Part shown: piece by piece, positions 34,769 through 44,783 of the stretch
How the letters are laid out: every line of letters begins with the position of its first letter
Position numbering within the stretch: the first letter of the stretch is position 1
The notes under the pieces: model-generated
What the model saw: the letters and a program-made list of their open reading frames with translations, nothing else
Databases searched by the model: none
Told to the model about the DNA's origin: nothing
Made by a program: the position numbers and the translations under genes
NCBI RefSeq assembly: GCF_002906655.1
Contig: NZ_CP025794.1
Span: 2,976,001 to 3,040,000, forward strand
Source: Vibrio hyugaensis
Lineage (GTDB): Bacteria; Pseudomonadota; Gammaproteobacteria; Enterobacterales; Vibrionaceae
Length of the DNA stretch: 64,000 bases
Direction of reading: 5' to 3'

Positions 34769-36123
34769 AAGGACTTACAAAAACCGCAGTAACTTTTGTT
34801 GCTGTGCTAGGGATTGCTGCCTGCGGCTCGGATAGCGACTCGATAGAATATTCCAACCTTCAAGCAGTGCATGCTTCCGCTGACGCGCCGTTGGCGAACG
34901 TTTTAATAAATGATGAAGCCGCATTAACCGGTGTCGACTATGGCGTCGGTTCGGGATACGTGAAGTTGCCTGAGGGCAGTAATTCTGTTCAAGTTGACGT
35001 ACAGCTTCCAGGCGGTGAAACGGTCACTGTCGTACCAAAAACTTCATTGGATCTAGACTCAGACCTAAATTATACAGCATTTGTCGTAGGTGACGCTTCA
35101 GGAACACCAAACCCTGTTGAACCTTTAATTGTTACTCGTAGCGCGACTTCCATGGCGGATGCAAACAGCTTAGATGTTCAGGTGGTACATGCTGCTTCTG
35201 GCGTCCCAGCCGTAGACCTTTATGTGACTGAACCCGATGCAGCTTTGGCAGATTCATCACCGATTACTAATCTGGCTTACAAAGCGTCAACGGATGTGCT
35301 GAATATTCCTGCAGGCGATTACCAAGTGAGATTGGCTGTGGGTGACACAGTAGCGTTTGATTCGGGAACCATTCCTCTCCCAGCCAATGCTAACTTGACT
35401 ATCGCTGCTATTAAGACAGGTGATTCAAATAGCACCTCTCCGGTGAAGTTAATGGTATTAGATGGTTCTGGCTCTTCTATACTTGAAGATATGGGAAGCC
35501 AAGCAGAAGTGCGAGTCGGGCACTTAGTTGACGGTGCTCCGATTGTAGACGTCCACGTTGATGGCGCTGCGTTTGCCCCGCTTGCGGATTTGGAGTTTAA
35601 ACAAATTCGAGGGTACTTGGACCTTGCGCCAAAAGCTTACGATATTGATGTGTTTGTCGACGGCACAACGACGGACCCAATTATCGATGTTGACGGTTTG
35701 GAAGTGAAAGGCGGTATGGATTACAGCGTTTATGCAGTCGGCGTTGTTGCTCCTGCAATCGCAATTGAACCGCTGGTAGTCGAAGATATGCGTCGTGCAG
35801 TTGCAACAAGCGCAACCTTGAATGTAACGCACGCAGCTGCAAATCCTGTGGCTGAAATGGTCGATATTTATCTCACTTCTAGCGCGGGAATCGAAGGAAG
35901 TGATCCAGCAATAGCTAATTTTGCGTATAAAGAAAGTGTACAAGGCGTATACGTGGCGGAAGGGTCTTATTTTGTGACGGTAACGGTTGCCGGTGACCCA
36001 TCTACAGTAGCCATAGATTCTGCACCCGTAACGGTAATGAATGGCGTCGTATACCAAGTAGTCGCTATCGATGATGGCAACAATGGTGGCTTCAACCTAA
36101 TCGTTGATGACATCACAGACTAA
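34765..36123 (+). CDS. DUF4397 repeat lipoprotein
   Basis: A 452-residue lipoprotein with signal peptide and lipobox LGIAAC (Cys20). At least three and probably four repeats of the DUF4397 beta-sandwich follow, recognisable by repeated LxVxHAA/S units: LQAVHASADAPLANV (about 33), VQVVHAASGVPAVDLYV (about 138), VRVGHLVDGAPIVDVHV (about 250) and LNVTHAAANPVAEMVDIYL (about 352). Such domains are found in surface and extracellular proteins; function is unknown. A GC-rich hairpin separates it from the sigma factor gene. Confidence 0.85.
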   Translation: MKGLTKTAVTFVAVLGIAACGSDSDSIEYSNLQAVHASADAPLANVLINDEAALTGVDYGVGSGYVKLPEGSNSVQVDVQLPGGETVTVVPKTSLDLDSDLNYTAFVVGDASGTPNPVEPLIVTRSATSMADANSLDVQVVHAASGVPAVDLYVTEPDAALADSSPITNLAYKASTDVLNIPAGDYQVRLAVGDTVAFDSGTIPLPANANLTIAAIKTGDSNSTSPVKLMVLDGSGSSILEDMGSQAEVRVGHLVDGAPIVDVHVDGAAFAPLADLEFKQIRGYLDLAPKAYDIDVFVDGTTTDPIIDVDGLEVKGGMDYSVYAVGVVAPAIAIEPLVVEDMRRAVATSATLNVTHAAANPVAEMVDIYLTSSAGIEGSDPAIANFAYKESVQGVYVAEGSYFVTVTVAGDPSTVAIDSAPVTVMNGVVYQVVAIDDGNNGGFNLIVDDITD

Positions 36124-36132
36124 GGACGAAGG

Positions 36133-36152
36133 GGGAGGAGGGCACTCCTCCC
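36133..36152 (+). other. Intra-operon hairpin before the sigma gene
   Basis: GGGAGGAG pairs perfectly with CTCCTCCC around loop GGCA, ten bases after the lipoprotein stop and 18 before the sigma ATG. No T-run follows, so it probably affects mRNA stability or sigma-factor translation rather than ending transcription fully. Confidence 0.55.
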
Positions 36153-36169
36153 AATGATTAAGGCCGATT

Positions 36170-36754
36170 ATGATGAGTGAAAGCCCACAGAAACTTGGGC
36201 GTAGCGATTGGAATGAATACATGGACAAGGTGAAGGCGCGGGATAAAAATGCGTTCGAATTTGTCTTTCGTTTTTATGCGCCTAAGTTGAAACAGTTCGC
36301 CTACAAACATGTTGGAAACGAGCAAGTTGCTTTGGAGATGGTACAAGAGACCATGGCAACCGTTTGGCAAAAAGCCCATTTGTACGATGGTACAAAGAGT
36401 GCGTTATCCACATGGATCTACACCATAATTCGTAATCTCTGTTTTGATTTGCTGAGAAAGCAGAAAGGCAAAGACTTACACATTCATTCTGACGACATTT
36501 GGCCTTCAGATTACTATCCGCCTGATTTGGTTGACCATTACTCACCAGAGCAAGACATGCTCAAAGATCAGGTAGTCAAATTTTTAGACATACTGCCGAA
36601 AAACCAAAGAGAAGTACTCCAAGCGGTGTACCTTCAAGAACTGCCGCACCAACAGGTCGCTGAATTGTTCGACATACCTTTGGGCACTGTGAAATCTCGA
36701 TTGAGGTTAGCGGTTGAAAAACTGAGGCATTCGATGCATACGGAGCAATTATGA
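36170..36754 (+). CDS. ECF sigma factor (RpoE/ChrR type)
   Basis: A 194-residue extracytoplasmic-function sigma factor. Region 2 (about 22-90; FVFRFYAPKLKQFAYKHVG, then MVQETMATVWQKAHLYDG) and region 4 (about 135-185; LPKNQREVLQAVYLQELPHQQVAELFDIPLGTVKSRL) are intact. The paired downstream ChrR-like anti-sigma places it in the group that responds to singlet oxygen in Rhodobacter; the signal in Vibrio is inferred. The stop overlaps the anti-sigma ATG by four bases. A second ATG immediately follows the first. Confidence 0.92.
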   Translation: MMSESPQKLGRSDWNEYMDKVKARDKNAFEFVFRFYAPKLKQFAYKHVGNEQVALEMVQETMATVWQKAHLYDGTKSALSTWIYTIIRNLCFDLLRKQKGKDLHIHSDDIWPSDYYPPDLVDHYSPEQDMLKDQVVKFLDILPKNQREVLQAVYLQELPHQQVAELFDIPLGTVKSRLRLAVEKLRHSMHTEQL

Positions 36755-37413
36755 ACAAACATCCAGATAACAACTTGTTAGAGGCTTACGCTTCAGGAAG
36801 CATTGATGCAGTTTCTGGTTTGGTGGTTGCCACTCACCTAGAAACCTGTTCAAAATGTCGGGCGTATGTAAACCAGTTAGAAGCGGCGCAGGCCGACGTA
36901 GTAATAGAAAGCTCGGTGATGGAATATGATGTCGAGTTCGACAGCATGTTCAATGACATCATCACCGCTGAGCCAAAATCAGACAGCATTATCATAAAAG
37001 ATGTTGCGCGAGTTGCCGTGGCTGGCAAAGATTTTAAGTTGCCGAAAACGTTGAGTCGTTTTTCTGATTTAGTCGGTGAATGGAAGAGTTACGGTGGTAA
37101 AGTCTACAGCGCACAGATTGATTTGGGCGAAGATGCACGTGTCAATCTTATGTACATAAGTGAAGACGTGAGAATTCCTCAGCATACACATAAAGGGCAA
37201 GAGTCAACATTGGTTCTGCACGGTGGATTTAGTGATGAAGATGGTCACTACGAAGTGGGTGATGTACTTGTTAGAGATGCGTCTGTTAAACACAGCCCAT
37301 TTACTAAAGCAGGTGAAGACTGTTTATGTTTAACCGTACTCACCGAGCCGATGATATTTACACAAGGCGTAGCAAGAATCTTTAACTTGTTTGGTAAAGG
37401 CATGTACCCTTAA
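36751..37413 (+). CDS. chrR: ChrR-type zinc anti-sigma factor
   Basis: A 220-residue two-domain anti-sigma. The N-terminal zinc-binding domain has ligands H4, H29, C33 and C36, each two positions before those of R. sphaeroides ChrR (H6, H31, C35, C38). The C-terminal cupin domain keeps a second metal set: H145, H147, E151 and H181. The zinc domain binds and inhibits the sigma factor; the cupin domain is needed for the singlet-oxygen response in Rhodobacter. The four-base overlap with the sigma gene ensures balanced synthesis. It is the last gene of the operon. Confidence 0.92.
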   Translation: MNKHPDNNLLEAYASGSIDAVSGLVVATHLETCSKCRAYVNQLEAAQADVVIESSVMEYDVEFDSMFNDIITAEPKSDSIIIKDVARVAVAGKDFKLPKTLSRFSDLVGEWKSYGGKVYSAQIDLGEDARVNLMYISEDVRIPQHTHKGQESTLVLHGGFSDEDGHYEVGDVLVRDASVKHSPFTKAGEDCLCLTVLTEPMIFTQGVARIFNLFGKGMYP

Positions 37414-37433
37414 ACACTGCGGCAGACAAAACC

Positions 37434-37464
37434 AAAAAACCACCGAATCTCGGTGGTTTTTTTT
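37434..37464. terminator. Bidirectional terminator, chrR/ampG
   Basis: AAAAAACCACCG pairs with CGGTGGTTTTTT around loop AATCT; further T residues follow. It is usable by chrR (plus) and ampG (minus), which are convergent. Confidence 0.92.
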
Positions 37465-37477
37465 CAATCATTTTTCT

Positions 37478-38830
37478 TTAATCTCTTTGCCTTGCTTTCT
37501 CGAGTAGCTCAGTAAAGTAGTGTCTGAGTGAATAAAGCATGATCAAACTAGGCACAACCATCAATGCGGTTAGTATGAAGAAAGTCGTCCAATCATTGAG
37601 ATAATCCACCAGTTCCCCGCTGAAAGAGGCGAGGGTAGTGCGACCAAAGTTGCCAAGAGATGCAAGCAAGGCGTATTGAGTTGCCGAGAAGGCTTGTCCG
37701 GTTAAGATAGTCAAGAAGGACACAAATGCAACGGTCGAGAATGCCGTTGTAAAGTTGTCGACAATGATCGTTGCCAAGTAAAGATGCTCGTTTGGACCCA
37801 CTTTCGCAATCCAAGCAAACATCAGGTTACTTGCTGCCATTGCGATACCACCTATCATTAAGCCGCGTACGATACCAAACTTCACATTAAACATACTGCC
37901 GACAAAGGTGAACAACATGGTTGCGCCCCAACCAATCAATTTGGAGTAATAGCCAATTTGTTCATTGCTAAATCCAATTTCTTTGTAGAAGGCAATCGAC
38001 ATTCGACCTAAGAAAGCTTCACCAATCTTAAATAAGAAAACAAACAGCAATAGCGTGATAGCGACGCGAACACCATTTCGGTTAAAGAAGTCTAAGAAGG
38101 GCTCTACAACCGTTACGGTAAACCAAGCTACTACTTTAGAACCCACCACTTCTTTATGGCGTTGCTCAGCTTCAGATTGAAGTTGCTCTCGTTGGGTTTT
38201 CGGTTCACCGACCAACAGCGTAAAAATCATCAGTAAAATGACAATAAACGCCATTCCGTAGTAGACACCATTCCAACCGATACTGTCTGCATTGATAAAG
38301 GCTAGATACCCAGGGAGTGAGTAACCCGTCCACCAACCAATCACCGCCATAGCAGAAGCTTGTGGCAGTTTAGATTCTTCTGTTTTTGGGAAGGTATCGA
38401 TGCGGAAAGCATCAATAGCAATATCTTGTGTCGCAGAAGCGGTCGCAATGCAGAGTGCTAGTAATGATGCCAACACAAGATTCTCGGCAGGGTTTACACC
38501 GGCAATAAACAGTGTCGCTACTAACACGATACTTTGGCAAAGGAATATCCAGCTTCGACGTTGCCCAAGTAAACGATGCAAAATGGGCAGTTTAAGTCGG
38601 TCTACCAGAGGTGCCCACATAAAATTGATCGCGTAAACCGCGAACACGCTACCAAAGTAACCGATAGCAGAAAGCGTCAGGCCCGCATCTTTTAGCCAGC
38701 CAGACATATTGGATCCGATAAGGACCCAAGGGAAACCACTGGAACAACCCAGCATGAAAACCCAAAGTAGGCGTTTATCGAGGTAACTTTTTACCGTTTC
38801 CAACCAAGTGATGGAAGGTAATGAAGACAT
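37478..38830 (-). CDS. ampG: AmpG muropeptide permease
   Basis: Major-facilitator transporter that imports anhydro-muropeptides from the periplasm for cell-wall recycling, also feeding signals that induce AmpC beta-lactamase where present. The 450-residue protein has about 12-14 hydrophobic helices; LWVFMLGCSSGFPWVLIGS, TASATQDIAIDAFRID and FSATQYALLASLGNFGRT are AmpG signatures. It lies downstream of rlmG-yajG-ppiA but behind a terminator, so it probably has its own promoter. MltA in this window makes its substrates. Confidence 0.93.
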   Translation of the reverse strand: MSSLPSITWLETVKSYLDKRLLWVFMLGCSSGFPWVLIGSNMSGWLKDAGLTLSAIGYFGSVFAVYAINFMWAPLVDRLKLPILHRLLGQRRSWIFLCQSIVLVATLFIAGVNPAENLVLASLLALCIATASATQDIAIDAFRIDTFPKTEESKLPQASAMAVIGWWTGYSLPGYLAFINADSIGWNGVYYGMAFIVILLMIFTLLVGEPKTQREQLQSEAEQRHKEVVGSKVVAWFTVTVVEPFLDFFNRNGVRVAITLLLFVFLFKIGEAFLGRMSIAFYKEIGFSNEQIGYYSKLIGWGATMLFTFVGSMFNVKFGIVRGLMIGGIAMAASNLMFAWIAKVGPNEHLYLATIIVDNFTTAFSTVAFVSFLTILTGQAFSATQYALLASLGNFGRTTLASFSGELVDYLNDWTTFFILTALMVVPSLIMLYSLRHYFTELLEKARQRD

Positions 38831-38860
38831 AAATCAATCCGTTAAAATAGAGCCACTAAA

Positions 38861-38891
38861 AGAGAAAGCCCTTCGAATATTCAAAGGGCTT
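38861..38891 (-). terminator. Terminator of ppiA
   Basis: AAGCCCTT (minus strand) pairs with AAGGGCTT across GAATATTC-containing bases and is followed by TTTCTCTTTT; it lies between ppiA and ampG. Confidence 0.8.
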
Positions 38892-38901
38892 ATGGTTTTG
38901 G

Positions 38902-39447
38902 CTACTTGAGTAGAGTTGCTTTGGTAATGACGATTTGCGTCTCTGGGACATCGCGCATGCGACCGATAGACTTGGTTGGCTGCTTCGCCATATTCTGAAT
39001 GACGTCAAAACCTTCCGTCACTTCTCCAAATACCGCATAACCAGGTGGGCGAGCACCATAGTTTAAGAAGTCATTGTCGACGAGGTTAATAAAGAACTGA
39101 CGTGTTGCAGAATCAGGTGCGTTTGTACGAGCCATAGCGATCGTTGCTCGGTCGTTGTTCAAACCGTTGTTACCCTCGTTCTTGATTGGCGCGTAAGTTT
39201 TTTGCATCTGCATGTCTTGGTTGAAGCCGCCACCTTGCGCCATAAAACCAGGGATAACACGGTGGAAAATGGTACCTTCGTAACTGCCATCTTCCACGTA
39301 TTTAAGGAAGTTAGCGACAGTAATAGGTGCTTTCTCTTCATTAAGCTCAACAGTAAAGTTACCTAGTGTTGTTTCAAACGCCACTTTAGGGCCTGCAAAA
39401 ACACTGCAACTTAATAGTGCCAAAGAAAGAATCGCTTTGCGTAACAT
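38902..39447 (-). CDS. ppiA: Periplasmic peptidyl-prolyl isomerase A
   Basis: Cyclophilin-type cis-trans isomerase acting on exported proteins. The 181-residue protein has a signal peptide (about 1-18, cleavage after VFA) and a compact cyclophilin domain with the catalytic FHRVIPGFMAQGG and QFFINLVDNDFLN segments. Its ATG overlaps the yajG stop by one base, so the pair is coupled. A terminator follows directly. Confidence 0.94.
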   Translation of the reverse strand: MLRKAILSLALLSCSVFAGPKVAFETTLGNFTVELNEEKAPITVANFLKYVEDGSYEGTIFHRVIPGFMAQGGGFNQDMQMQKTYAPIKNEGNNGLNNDRATIAMARTNAPDSATRQFFINLVDNDFLNYGARPPGYAVFGEVTEGFDVIQNMAKQPTKSIGRMRDVPETQIVITKATLLK

Positions 39448-40016
39448 TAGAATCGCTCCTGCATGTATTGACGAAGCTCAGGATCGTTTGCGATTTCCTT
39501 CAGAGTTAAAGCCACGACATCATTCAATGTTTGTTCAATGTCTGAGTCTGAAGCGCTAAGTGTGCCTGAGCGTTTAGCTGTACCAGTATAGGTCTTAACT
39601 AGCTTGCCTTGCGGAGTTTCTGCGGTGATTTCAAGAATCACTTTCGCGTCCATCTCGTTTTCCATCACAGAATGTTTAACGTTGACTAGCGCTTCTTGTA
39701 CTTCTAATTGAATAGAATTATCGCTGTTTAAATCCGAGTGAAAACCTTGAGAAGAGAACTGTTTCTCTAGCGCCTCTTCTAGCGAAATACGTAGGTTTTG
39801 CTTGGCATGGATTGGCAGAATGTTAGAGCGTCCGTTATCGACAAGTGCAACGTATTGCGCTGCACGAACGTCTTTACTGGTTAAGCTGTACGTCTTACCT
39901 TGCACGATCGGGTTAGTGCTTAGTGTCGATTCAGCCTGTAGGTTCAGTTGTGGTTGTTGTGGCGCTGAACATGCAGCAAGCAAGGCAACCGAAGCCGCGA
40001 GTACCAGTTTTCTCAT
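39447..40016 (-). CDS. yajG: YajG family lipoprotein
   Basis: A 189-residue putative lipoprotein of the YajG family; function unknown. The start is ATG 40016, preceded by AAGGA at eight-base spacing; this gives a classical lipoprotein signal MRKLVLAASVALLAAC with lipobox Cys16. An ATG 21 bases earlier has no such site. In E. coli yajG lies upstream of ampG, a neighbourhood kept here with ppiA inserted. It follows rlmG with a gap of 39 bases. Confidence 0.88.
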   Translation of the reverse strand: MRKLVLAASVALLAACSAPQQPQLNLQAESTLSTNPIVQGKTYSLTSKDVRAAQYVALVDNGRSNILPIHAKQNLRISLEEALEKQFSSQGFHSDLNSDNSIQLEVQEALVNVKHSVMENEMDAKVILEITAETPQGKLVKTYTGTAKRSGTLSASDSDIEQTLNDVVALTLKEIANDPELRQYMQERF

Positions 40017-40055
40017 TTTATTATTCCTTTTAAACATGTTGCTAAAGTCAGGACT

Positions 40056-41213
40056 TTATTGCTTTGCGCCTAATTTAGCAGGATCTTTTGTTGCCTGTAA
40101 AATCACGAACTTACTGTTAGAAGCGACTAGTTTCACATTTTTGTCGCCAAACAGACGTTTTAGCTTCGCATCGTAACCAAGGTGACGGTTACCTATGACT
40201 AGTAACTTGCCACCTTTGTTCAAAATTTGTTTAGAGTCGCAGAACATCTGCCAAGCGATATGATCGGTTACCGCTTGTTGTTGGTGGAATGGCGGGTTAC
40301 ACATCACCATGTCAGCACTATCAGGGTTAAAGCCATCCAAACAGTTATTTGCAATGCATTGAATGTCGTAAGTTTTGCCTAGGTTATCAACTAAGTTTTG
40401 TTTAGCTGACTCGATAGCCATAAAGCTTTCATCCACACTCGTTAGGCGGGCTTGAGGGTTCAATTGCCCCATTTTCACTGATAGCACACCGTTGCCACAG
40501 CCGAGGTCGATGATGTGTTTCAACGTTGGATCTTGAGGTAGGTGTTGAAGCATAAAACGTGCACCTAAGTCCAGACTTTCGCCTGAGTAAACATTTGGTA
40601 GATTTTTCAGTTGAATGTTTTCTCCGTCTACTCCCCAAACGGTCATCGGATCGACTTCTATGACTGGCAGTGCATTAGCATTAGAAAACACCAAACGATG
40701 TTTTTTCCACGCGAGAGACGTTTTCGTCTCACCTAAGTGTTTTTCAAACAATTTAAGTGTTGAAGTGTGAATCTCTTTTGCTTTGTTGACGGCAATAATT
40801 GGGCAAGAGTCAGGGAGCGTTTTACGTAGTTGACTTAATAACCAAACTAGGTGGCGATTACTTTTTGGCAATTGCATCAAGACCAAGTCTGTATTCTCAG
40901 GAATATCGTCCATCGTAGTGAGAAAGGCGACTGGCTTACATTGGTTATCTTCGAGGTTTTGCTGTGCGCCCTTGTGTGAGATGAAGGAGTCACTCATGAG
41001 GGTGACATTGTGATTGTCCGAAAACCAACATGCCAAAGCGCCGAAGCTATCGTTAATAACAACAATGTTTTGGTTATCTGGTATTGCTAACTCTTCCACG
41101 TGATTGATGAGGTACTCATCCCCCGCATCCCATGCTTGAAGAGTCTCGTTAGAGCGCTTAGGGAAACGATGAAGCGATAGGCTTCTCTCGTGAAGATTCA
41201 GTTCGGTTTTCAT
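40056..41213 (-). CDS. rlmG: 23S rRNA m2G1835 methyltransferase RlmG
   Basis: SAM-dependent methyltransferase that modifies guanine 1835 of 23S rRNA. The 385-residue protein (start ATG 41213) has a degenerate N-terminal MTase-like domain and a C-terminal catalytic domain with DLGCGNGVLS (about 235) and the NPPFHQQ catalytic motif (about 310). The N-terminal SLSLHRFP, LQAWDAADEYL-like stretch and KAKEIHTSTL match E. coli RlmG better than its paralogue RsmC. It is divergent from bolA and leads the rlmG-yajG-ppiA operon. Confidence 0.92.
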   Translation of the reverse strand: MKTELNLHERSLSLHRFPKRSNETLQAWDAGDEYLINHVEELAIPDNQNIVVINDSFGALACWFSDNHNVTLMSDSFISHKGAQQNLEDNQCKPVAFLTTMDDIPENTDLVLMQLPKSNRHLVWLLSQLRKTLPDSCPIIAVNKAKEIHTSTLKLFEKHLGETKTSLAWKKHRLVFSNANALPVIEVDPMTVWGVDGENIQLKNLPNVYSGESLDLGARFMLQHLPQDPTLKHIIDLGCGNGVLSVKMGQLNPQARLTSVDESFMAIESAKQNLVDNLGKTYDIQCIANNCLDGFNPDSADMVMCNPPFHQQQAVTDHIAWQMFCDSKQILNKGGKLLVIGNRHLGYDAKLKRLFGDKNVKLVASNSKFVILQATKDPAKLGAKQ

Positions 41214-41414
41214 AGCTAAACGTAAGTCAATTTGGAAATAAGTGATTATTGTCGCAAATGATGAGAGCTCAAGATACAAAAAGCTGTCAAATTTACTGAT
41301 TTTCACAGGCTTTTGCTAAATCATTTCGCATTGAAAGAGAGGGGATTATGAGTTCGCTTATTTAATTTGCCAATCGAGAGTATATACTTAGCGAATTGGC
41401 ATCGATGAGGATGA

Positions 41415-41726
<312 letters not shown>

Positions 41727-41750
41727 AGTGTGATTAAAACACTGATTTAG

Positions 41751-41777
41751 AAAGATGGTTTCGACCATCTTTTTTTG
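41751..41777 (+). terminator. Terminator of bolA
   Basis: AAAGATGGT pairs with ACCATCTTT around a stable TTCG tetraloop, followed by T residues. Confidence 0.92.
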
Positions 41778-42197
41778 TTTTACATCTTTACGGGATTAAA
41801 ATGTGGCACAAATAAAGGTTAAAAAATGTGTTAACAGTGTTTCAACAAATGAATGAAAATTAACGCATGTTTCAAAGCGTGAATGTTTTATTTCCTTAGC
41901 AGATGCAAGGGATTTGGCATTTGTGCGATGGGTCAAAGTTATGACTATTCTTTAACCTTTTACACTCGATTCTACCGAAATAAACCCTCCTTTCCTAAGA
42001 TTGGTCATGGCATCAAGTTCCTAAAAAATGCTAGACTACCGCACCTGATAAATCTCGCCTAATATTTGTGACGAGATAATTAATAGGATGTTGCGATTTT
42101 GATGTTTTAAACAACGTCGAAACCGGACACTGATGTCGTGTCTAAAAGTTACGCAATCAAAAGAATCTTTTTCCCGATAAAAGTAGTGCAAGTGCGT
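41778..42197 (+). other. Upstream region and leader of the nqr operon
   Basis: This 420-base AT-rich stretch lies between the bolA terminator and nqrA. No additional gene or known riboswitch was recognised. It must hold the nqr promoter; nothing in it is strong enough to name as a regulator site. Confidence 0.5.
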
Positions 42198-43538
42198 ATG
42201 ATTACAATAAAGAAGGGCTTGGATCTTCCTATCGCAGGAACTCCATCCCAGGTGATTAATGATGGTAAGACCATCAAAAAAGTCGCCTTGCTTGGCGAAG
42301 AGTACGTTGGCATGCGTCCTACCATGCATGTCCGCGTTGGTGATGAAGTGAAAAAAGCGCAAGTTCTTTTTGAAGACAAAAAGAACCCTGGCGTTAAGTT
42401 CACAGCACCAGCAGCCGGTAAAGTGATCGAAGTTAACCGTGGCGCTAAGCGTGTTCTCCAATCTGTAGTGATTGAAGTGGCAGGCGAAGAGCAGGTAACA
42501 TTTGATAAGTTCGAAGCAGCTCAACTAGCAAATCTAGATCGTGAAGCGATCAAGACTCAACTGGTTGATTCTGGCCTTTGGACCGCTTTACGTACTCGTC
42601 CGTTTAGCAAGGTTCCAGCAATCGATTCAAATTCTAAGGCTATCTTTGTAACTGCAATGGATACTAATCCACTAGCAGCTCAGCCTGAGTTGATCATTAA
42701 TGAACAACAAGAAGCATTCGTTGCAGGTCTAGACATTCTTTCAGCCCTGACAGAAGACAAGGTTTACGTATGTAAATCTGGCACTAGTTTGCCACGCTCT
42801 TCTCAGTCTAACGTAGAAGAACACGTCTTCGATGGCCCTCACCCAGCAGGTCTTGCTGGCACCCACATGCATTTCCTATACCCAGTAAATGCACAAAACG
42901 TGGCTTGGAGCATCAACTACCAAGACGTTATCGCGTTCGGTAAGTTATTCCTTACTGGTGAGCTATACACAGATCGTGTTGTATCTCTTGCTGGTCCTGT
43001 AGTGAATAACCCACGTCTTCTTCGTACTGTTGTAGGTGCTTCTCTTGAAGACCTAACTGACAGCGAATTGATGCCAGGTGAAGTTCGTGTGATTTCAGGC
43101 TCTGTACTTTCAGGTACTCACGCGTCTGGTCCACATGCTTACCTTGGTCGTTACCATCAGCAGGTTTCTGTCCTGCGTGAAGGTCGTGAGAAAGAACTGT
43201 TTGGCTGGGCTGTTCCTGGTAAAAACAAATTCTCAATCACGAAATCTTTCCTTGGTCACATCTTTAAAGGTCAGTTGTTCAACATGACAACAACGACTAA
43301 CGGTAGTGATCGTGCAATGGTTCCAATTGGCAACTACGAACGTGTAATGCCACTTGATATGGAACCTACTTTGCTGCTTCGTGATCTATGTGCAGGCGAT
43401 ACAGACAGTGCTCAAACACTGGGTGCGCTTGAACTGGATGAAGAAGATCTAGCATTGTGCACCTTTGTATGTCCTGGTAAATACGAGTACGGTCTGCTAC
43501 TTCGTGAATGCCTAGATACCATTGTGAAGGAAGGGTAA
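42198..43538 (+). CDS. nqrA: Na+-NQR subunit A
   Basis: Peripheral cytoplasmic subunit of the sodium-translocating NADH:ubiquinone reductase, which oxidises NADH and pumps Na+ outward. The start is ATG 42198, giving 446 residues, the same length as V. cholerae NqrA and beginning [14 protein letters not shown]; the open frame continues 20 codons upstream without a ribosome site. The biotinyl/barrel-sandwich region [22 protein letters not shown] lies near residues 72-95. It is the first gene of a six-gene operon and is followed by nqrB after a three-base gap. Confidence 0.97.
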   Translation: MITIKKGLDLPIAGTPSQVINDGKTIKKVALLGEEYVGMRPTMHVRVGDEVKKAQVLFEDKKNPGVKFTAPAAGKVIEVNRGAKRVLQSVVIEVAGEEQVTFDKFEAAQLANLDREAIKTQLVDSGLWTALRTRPFSKVPAIDSNSKAIFVTAMDTNPLAAQPELIINEQQEAFVAGLDILSALTEDKVYVCKSGTSLPRSSQSNVEEHVFDGPHPAGLAGTHMHFLYPVNAQNVAWSINYQDVIAFGKLFLTGELYTDRVVSLAGPVVNNPRLLRTVVGASLEDLTDSELMPGEVRVISGSVLSGTHASGPHAYLGRYHQQVSVLREGREKELFGWAVPGKNKFSITKSFLGHIFKGQLFNMTTTTNGSDRAMVPIGNYERVMPLDMEPTLLLRDLCAGDTDSAQTLGALELDEEDLALCTFVCPGKYEYGLLLRECLDTIVKEG

Positions 43539-43541
43539 TCC

Positions 43542-44783
43542 ATGCTTAAGAAATTCATAGAGGATATCGAGCATCATTTTGAACCAGGCGGCAAACACGA
43601 AAAATGGTTTGCACTGTACGAAGCAGCGGCAACGCTTTTCTACACGCCAGGTCTAGTAACAAAACGTAGCTCGCACGTCCGTGATAGCGTTGACTTAAAA
43701 CGTATCATGATCATGGTTTGGTTCGCGGTATTCCCAGCAATGTTCTGGGGTATGTACAACGCGGGTGGCCAAGCTATCGCAGCACTTAACCACATGTACG
43801 CTGGTGATCAACTAGCGACAGTTATCTCTGGTAACTGGCACTACTGGCTAACAGAAATGCTTGGCGGCACCATAGGTGCTGAAGCAGGTGTTGGCAGTAA
43901 AATGCTACTAGGTGCGACTTACTTCCTACCAATCTACGCAACAGTATTTATTGTTGGTGGTTTCTGGGAAGTGCTTTTCTGTATGGTGCGTAAGCACGAA
44001 GTTAACGAAGGTTTCTTTGTAACTTCTATTCTATTCGCACTTATCGTTCCACCAACGCTACCTCTATGGCAAGCGGCACTAGGTATCACATTTGGTGTTG
44101 TTGTAGCTAAAGAGATCTTCGGTGGTACTGGTCGTAACTTCCTTAACCCTGCACTTGCAGGCCGTGCGTTTCTATTCTTCGCTTACCCAGCTCAAATCTC
44201 GGGTGACGTAGTATGGACAGCAGCTGACGGCTTCTCTGGTGCAACTGCTCTTAGCCAATGGGCTCACGGCGGTAGCGGCGCGTTGATCAACAACATCACT
44301 GGCGCTCCTATCACTTGGATGGATGCTTTCATCGGTAACATCCCAGGTTCAATTGGTGAAGTATCGACTCTAGCTCTAATGATCGGTGCAGCGATGATCG
44401 TATACATGCGAATCGCTTCATGGCGCATCATTGCGGGTGTAATGATCGGTATGATTGCAGTGTCTACGTTGTTCAACGTGATTGGCTCTGACACCAACCC
44501 AATGTTCAACATGCCTTGGCACTGGCACCTAGTTCTAGGTGGTTTTGCATTCGGTATGTTCTTCATGGCGACGGACCCAGTATCAGCTTCATTTACCAAC
44601 GGTGGTAAGTGGTGGTACGGCATCCTTATCGGTGCAATGTGTGTGATGATCCGTGTAGTTAACCCAGCGTACCCAGAAGGTATGATGCTGGCGATTCTAT
44701 TCGCGAACCTATTCGCACCTCTGTTCGACCATGTAGTTATCGAGAAGAACATCAAGCGGAGACTAGCACGCTATGGCAAGTAA
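43542..44783 (+). CDS. nqrB: Na+-NQR subunit B
   Basis: Integral membrane subunit carrying covalent FMN and riboflavin and forming part of the Na+ channel and quinone site. The 413-residue protein has about ten helices; the FMN-attachment threonine is T235 in the SGAT motif (232-235). The cofactor is attached by ApbE, encoded downstream. It overlaps nqrC by 11 bases. Confidence 0.97.
   Translation: MLKKFIEDIEHHFEPGGKHEKWFALYEAAATLFYTPGLVTKRSSHVRDSVDLKRIMIMVWFAVFPAMFWGMYNAGGQAIAALNHMYAGDQLATVISGNWHYWLTEMLGGTIGAEAGVGSKMLLGATYFLPIYATVFIVGGFWEVLFCMVRKHEVNEGFFVTSILFALIVPPTLPLWQAALGITFGVVVAKEIFGGTGRNFLNPALAGRAFLFFAYPAQISGDVVWTAADGFSGATALSQWAHGGSGALINNITGAPITWMDAFIGNIPGSIGEVSTLALMIGAAMIVYMRIASWRIIAGVMIGMIAVSTLFNVIGSDTNPMFNMPWHWHLVLGGFAFGMFFMATDPVSASFTNGGKWWYGILIGAMCVMIRVVNPAYPEGMMLAILFANLFAPLFDHVVIEKNIKRRLARYGK

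Noticed and set aside
35524..36057. 177-codon minus-strand open frame opposite the DUF4397 lipoprotein
   Set aside because: The plus-strand frame has a lipoprotein signal and repeated domains; the antisense product is rich in Cys, His, Tyr and Arg in a pattern typical of a reversed frame.
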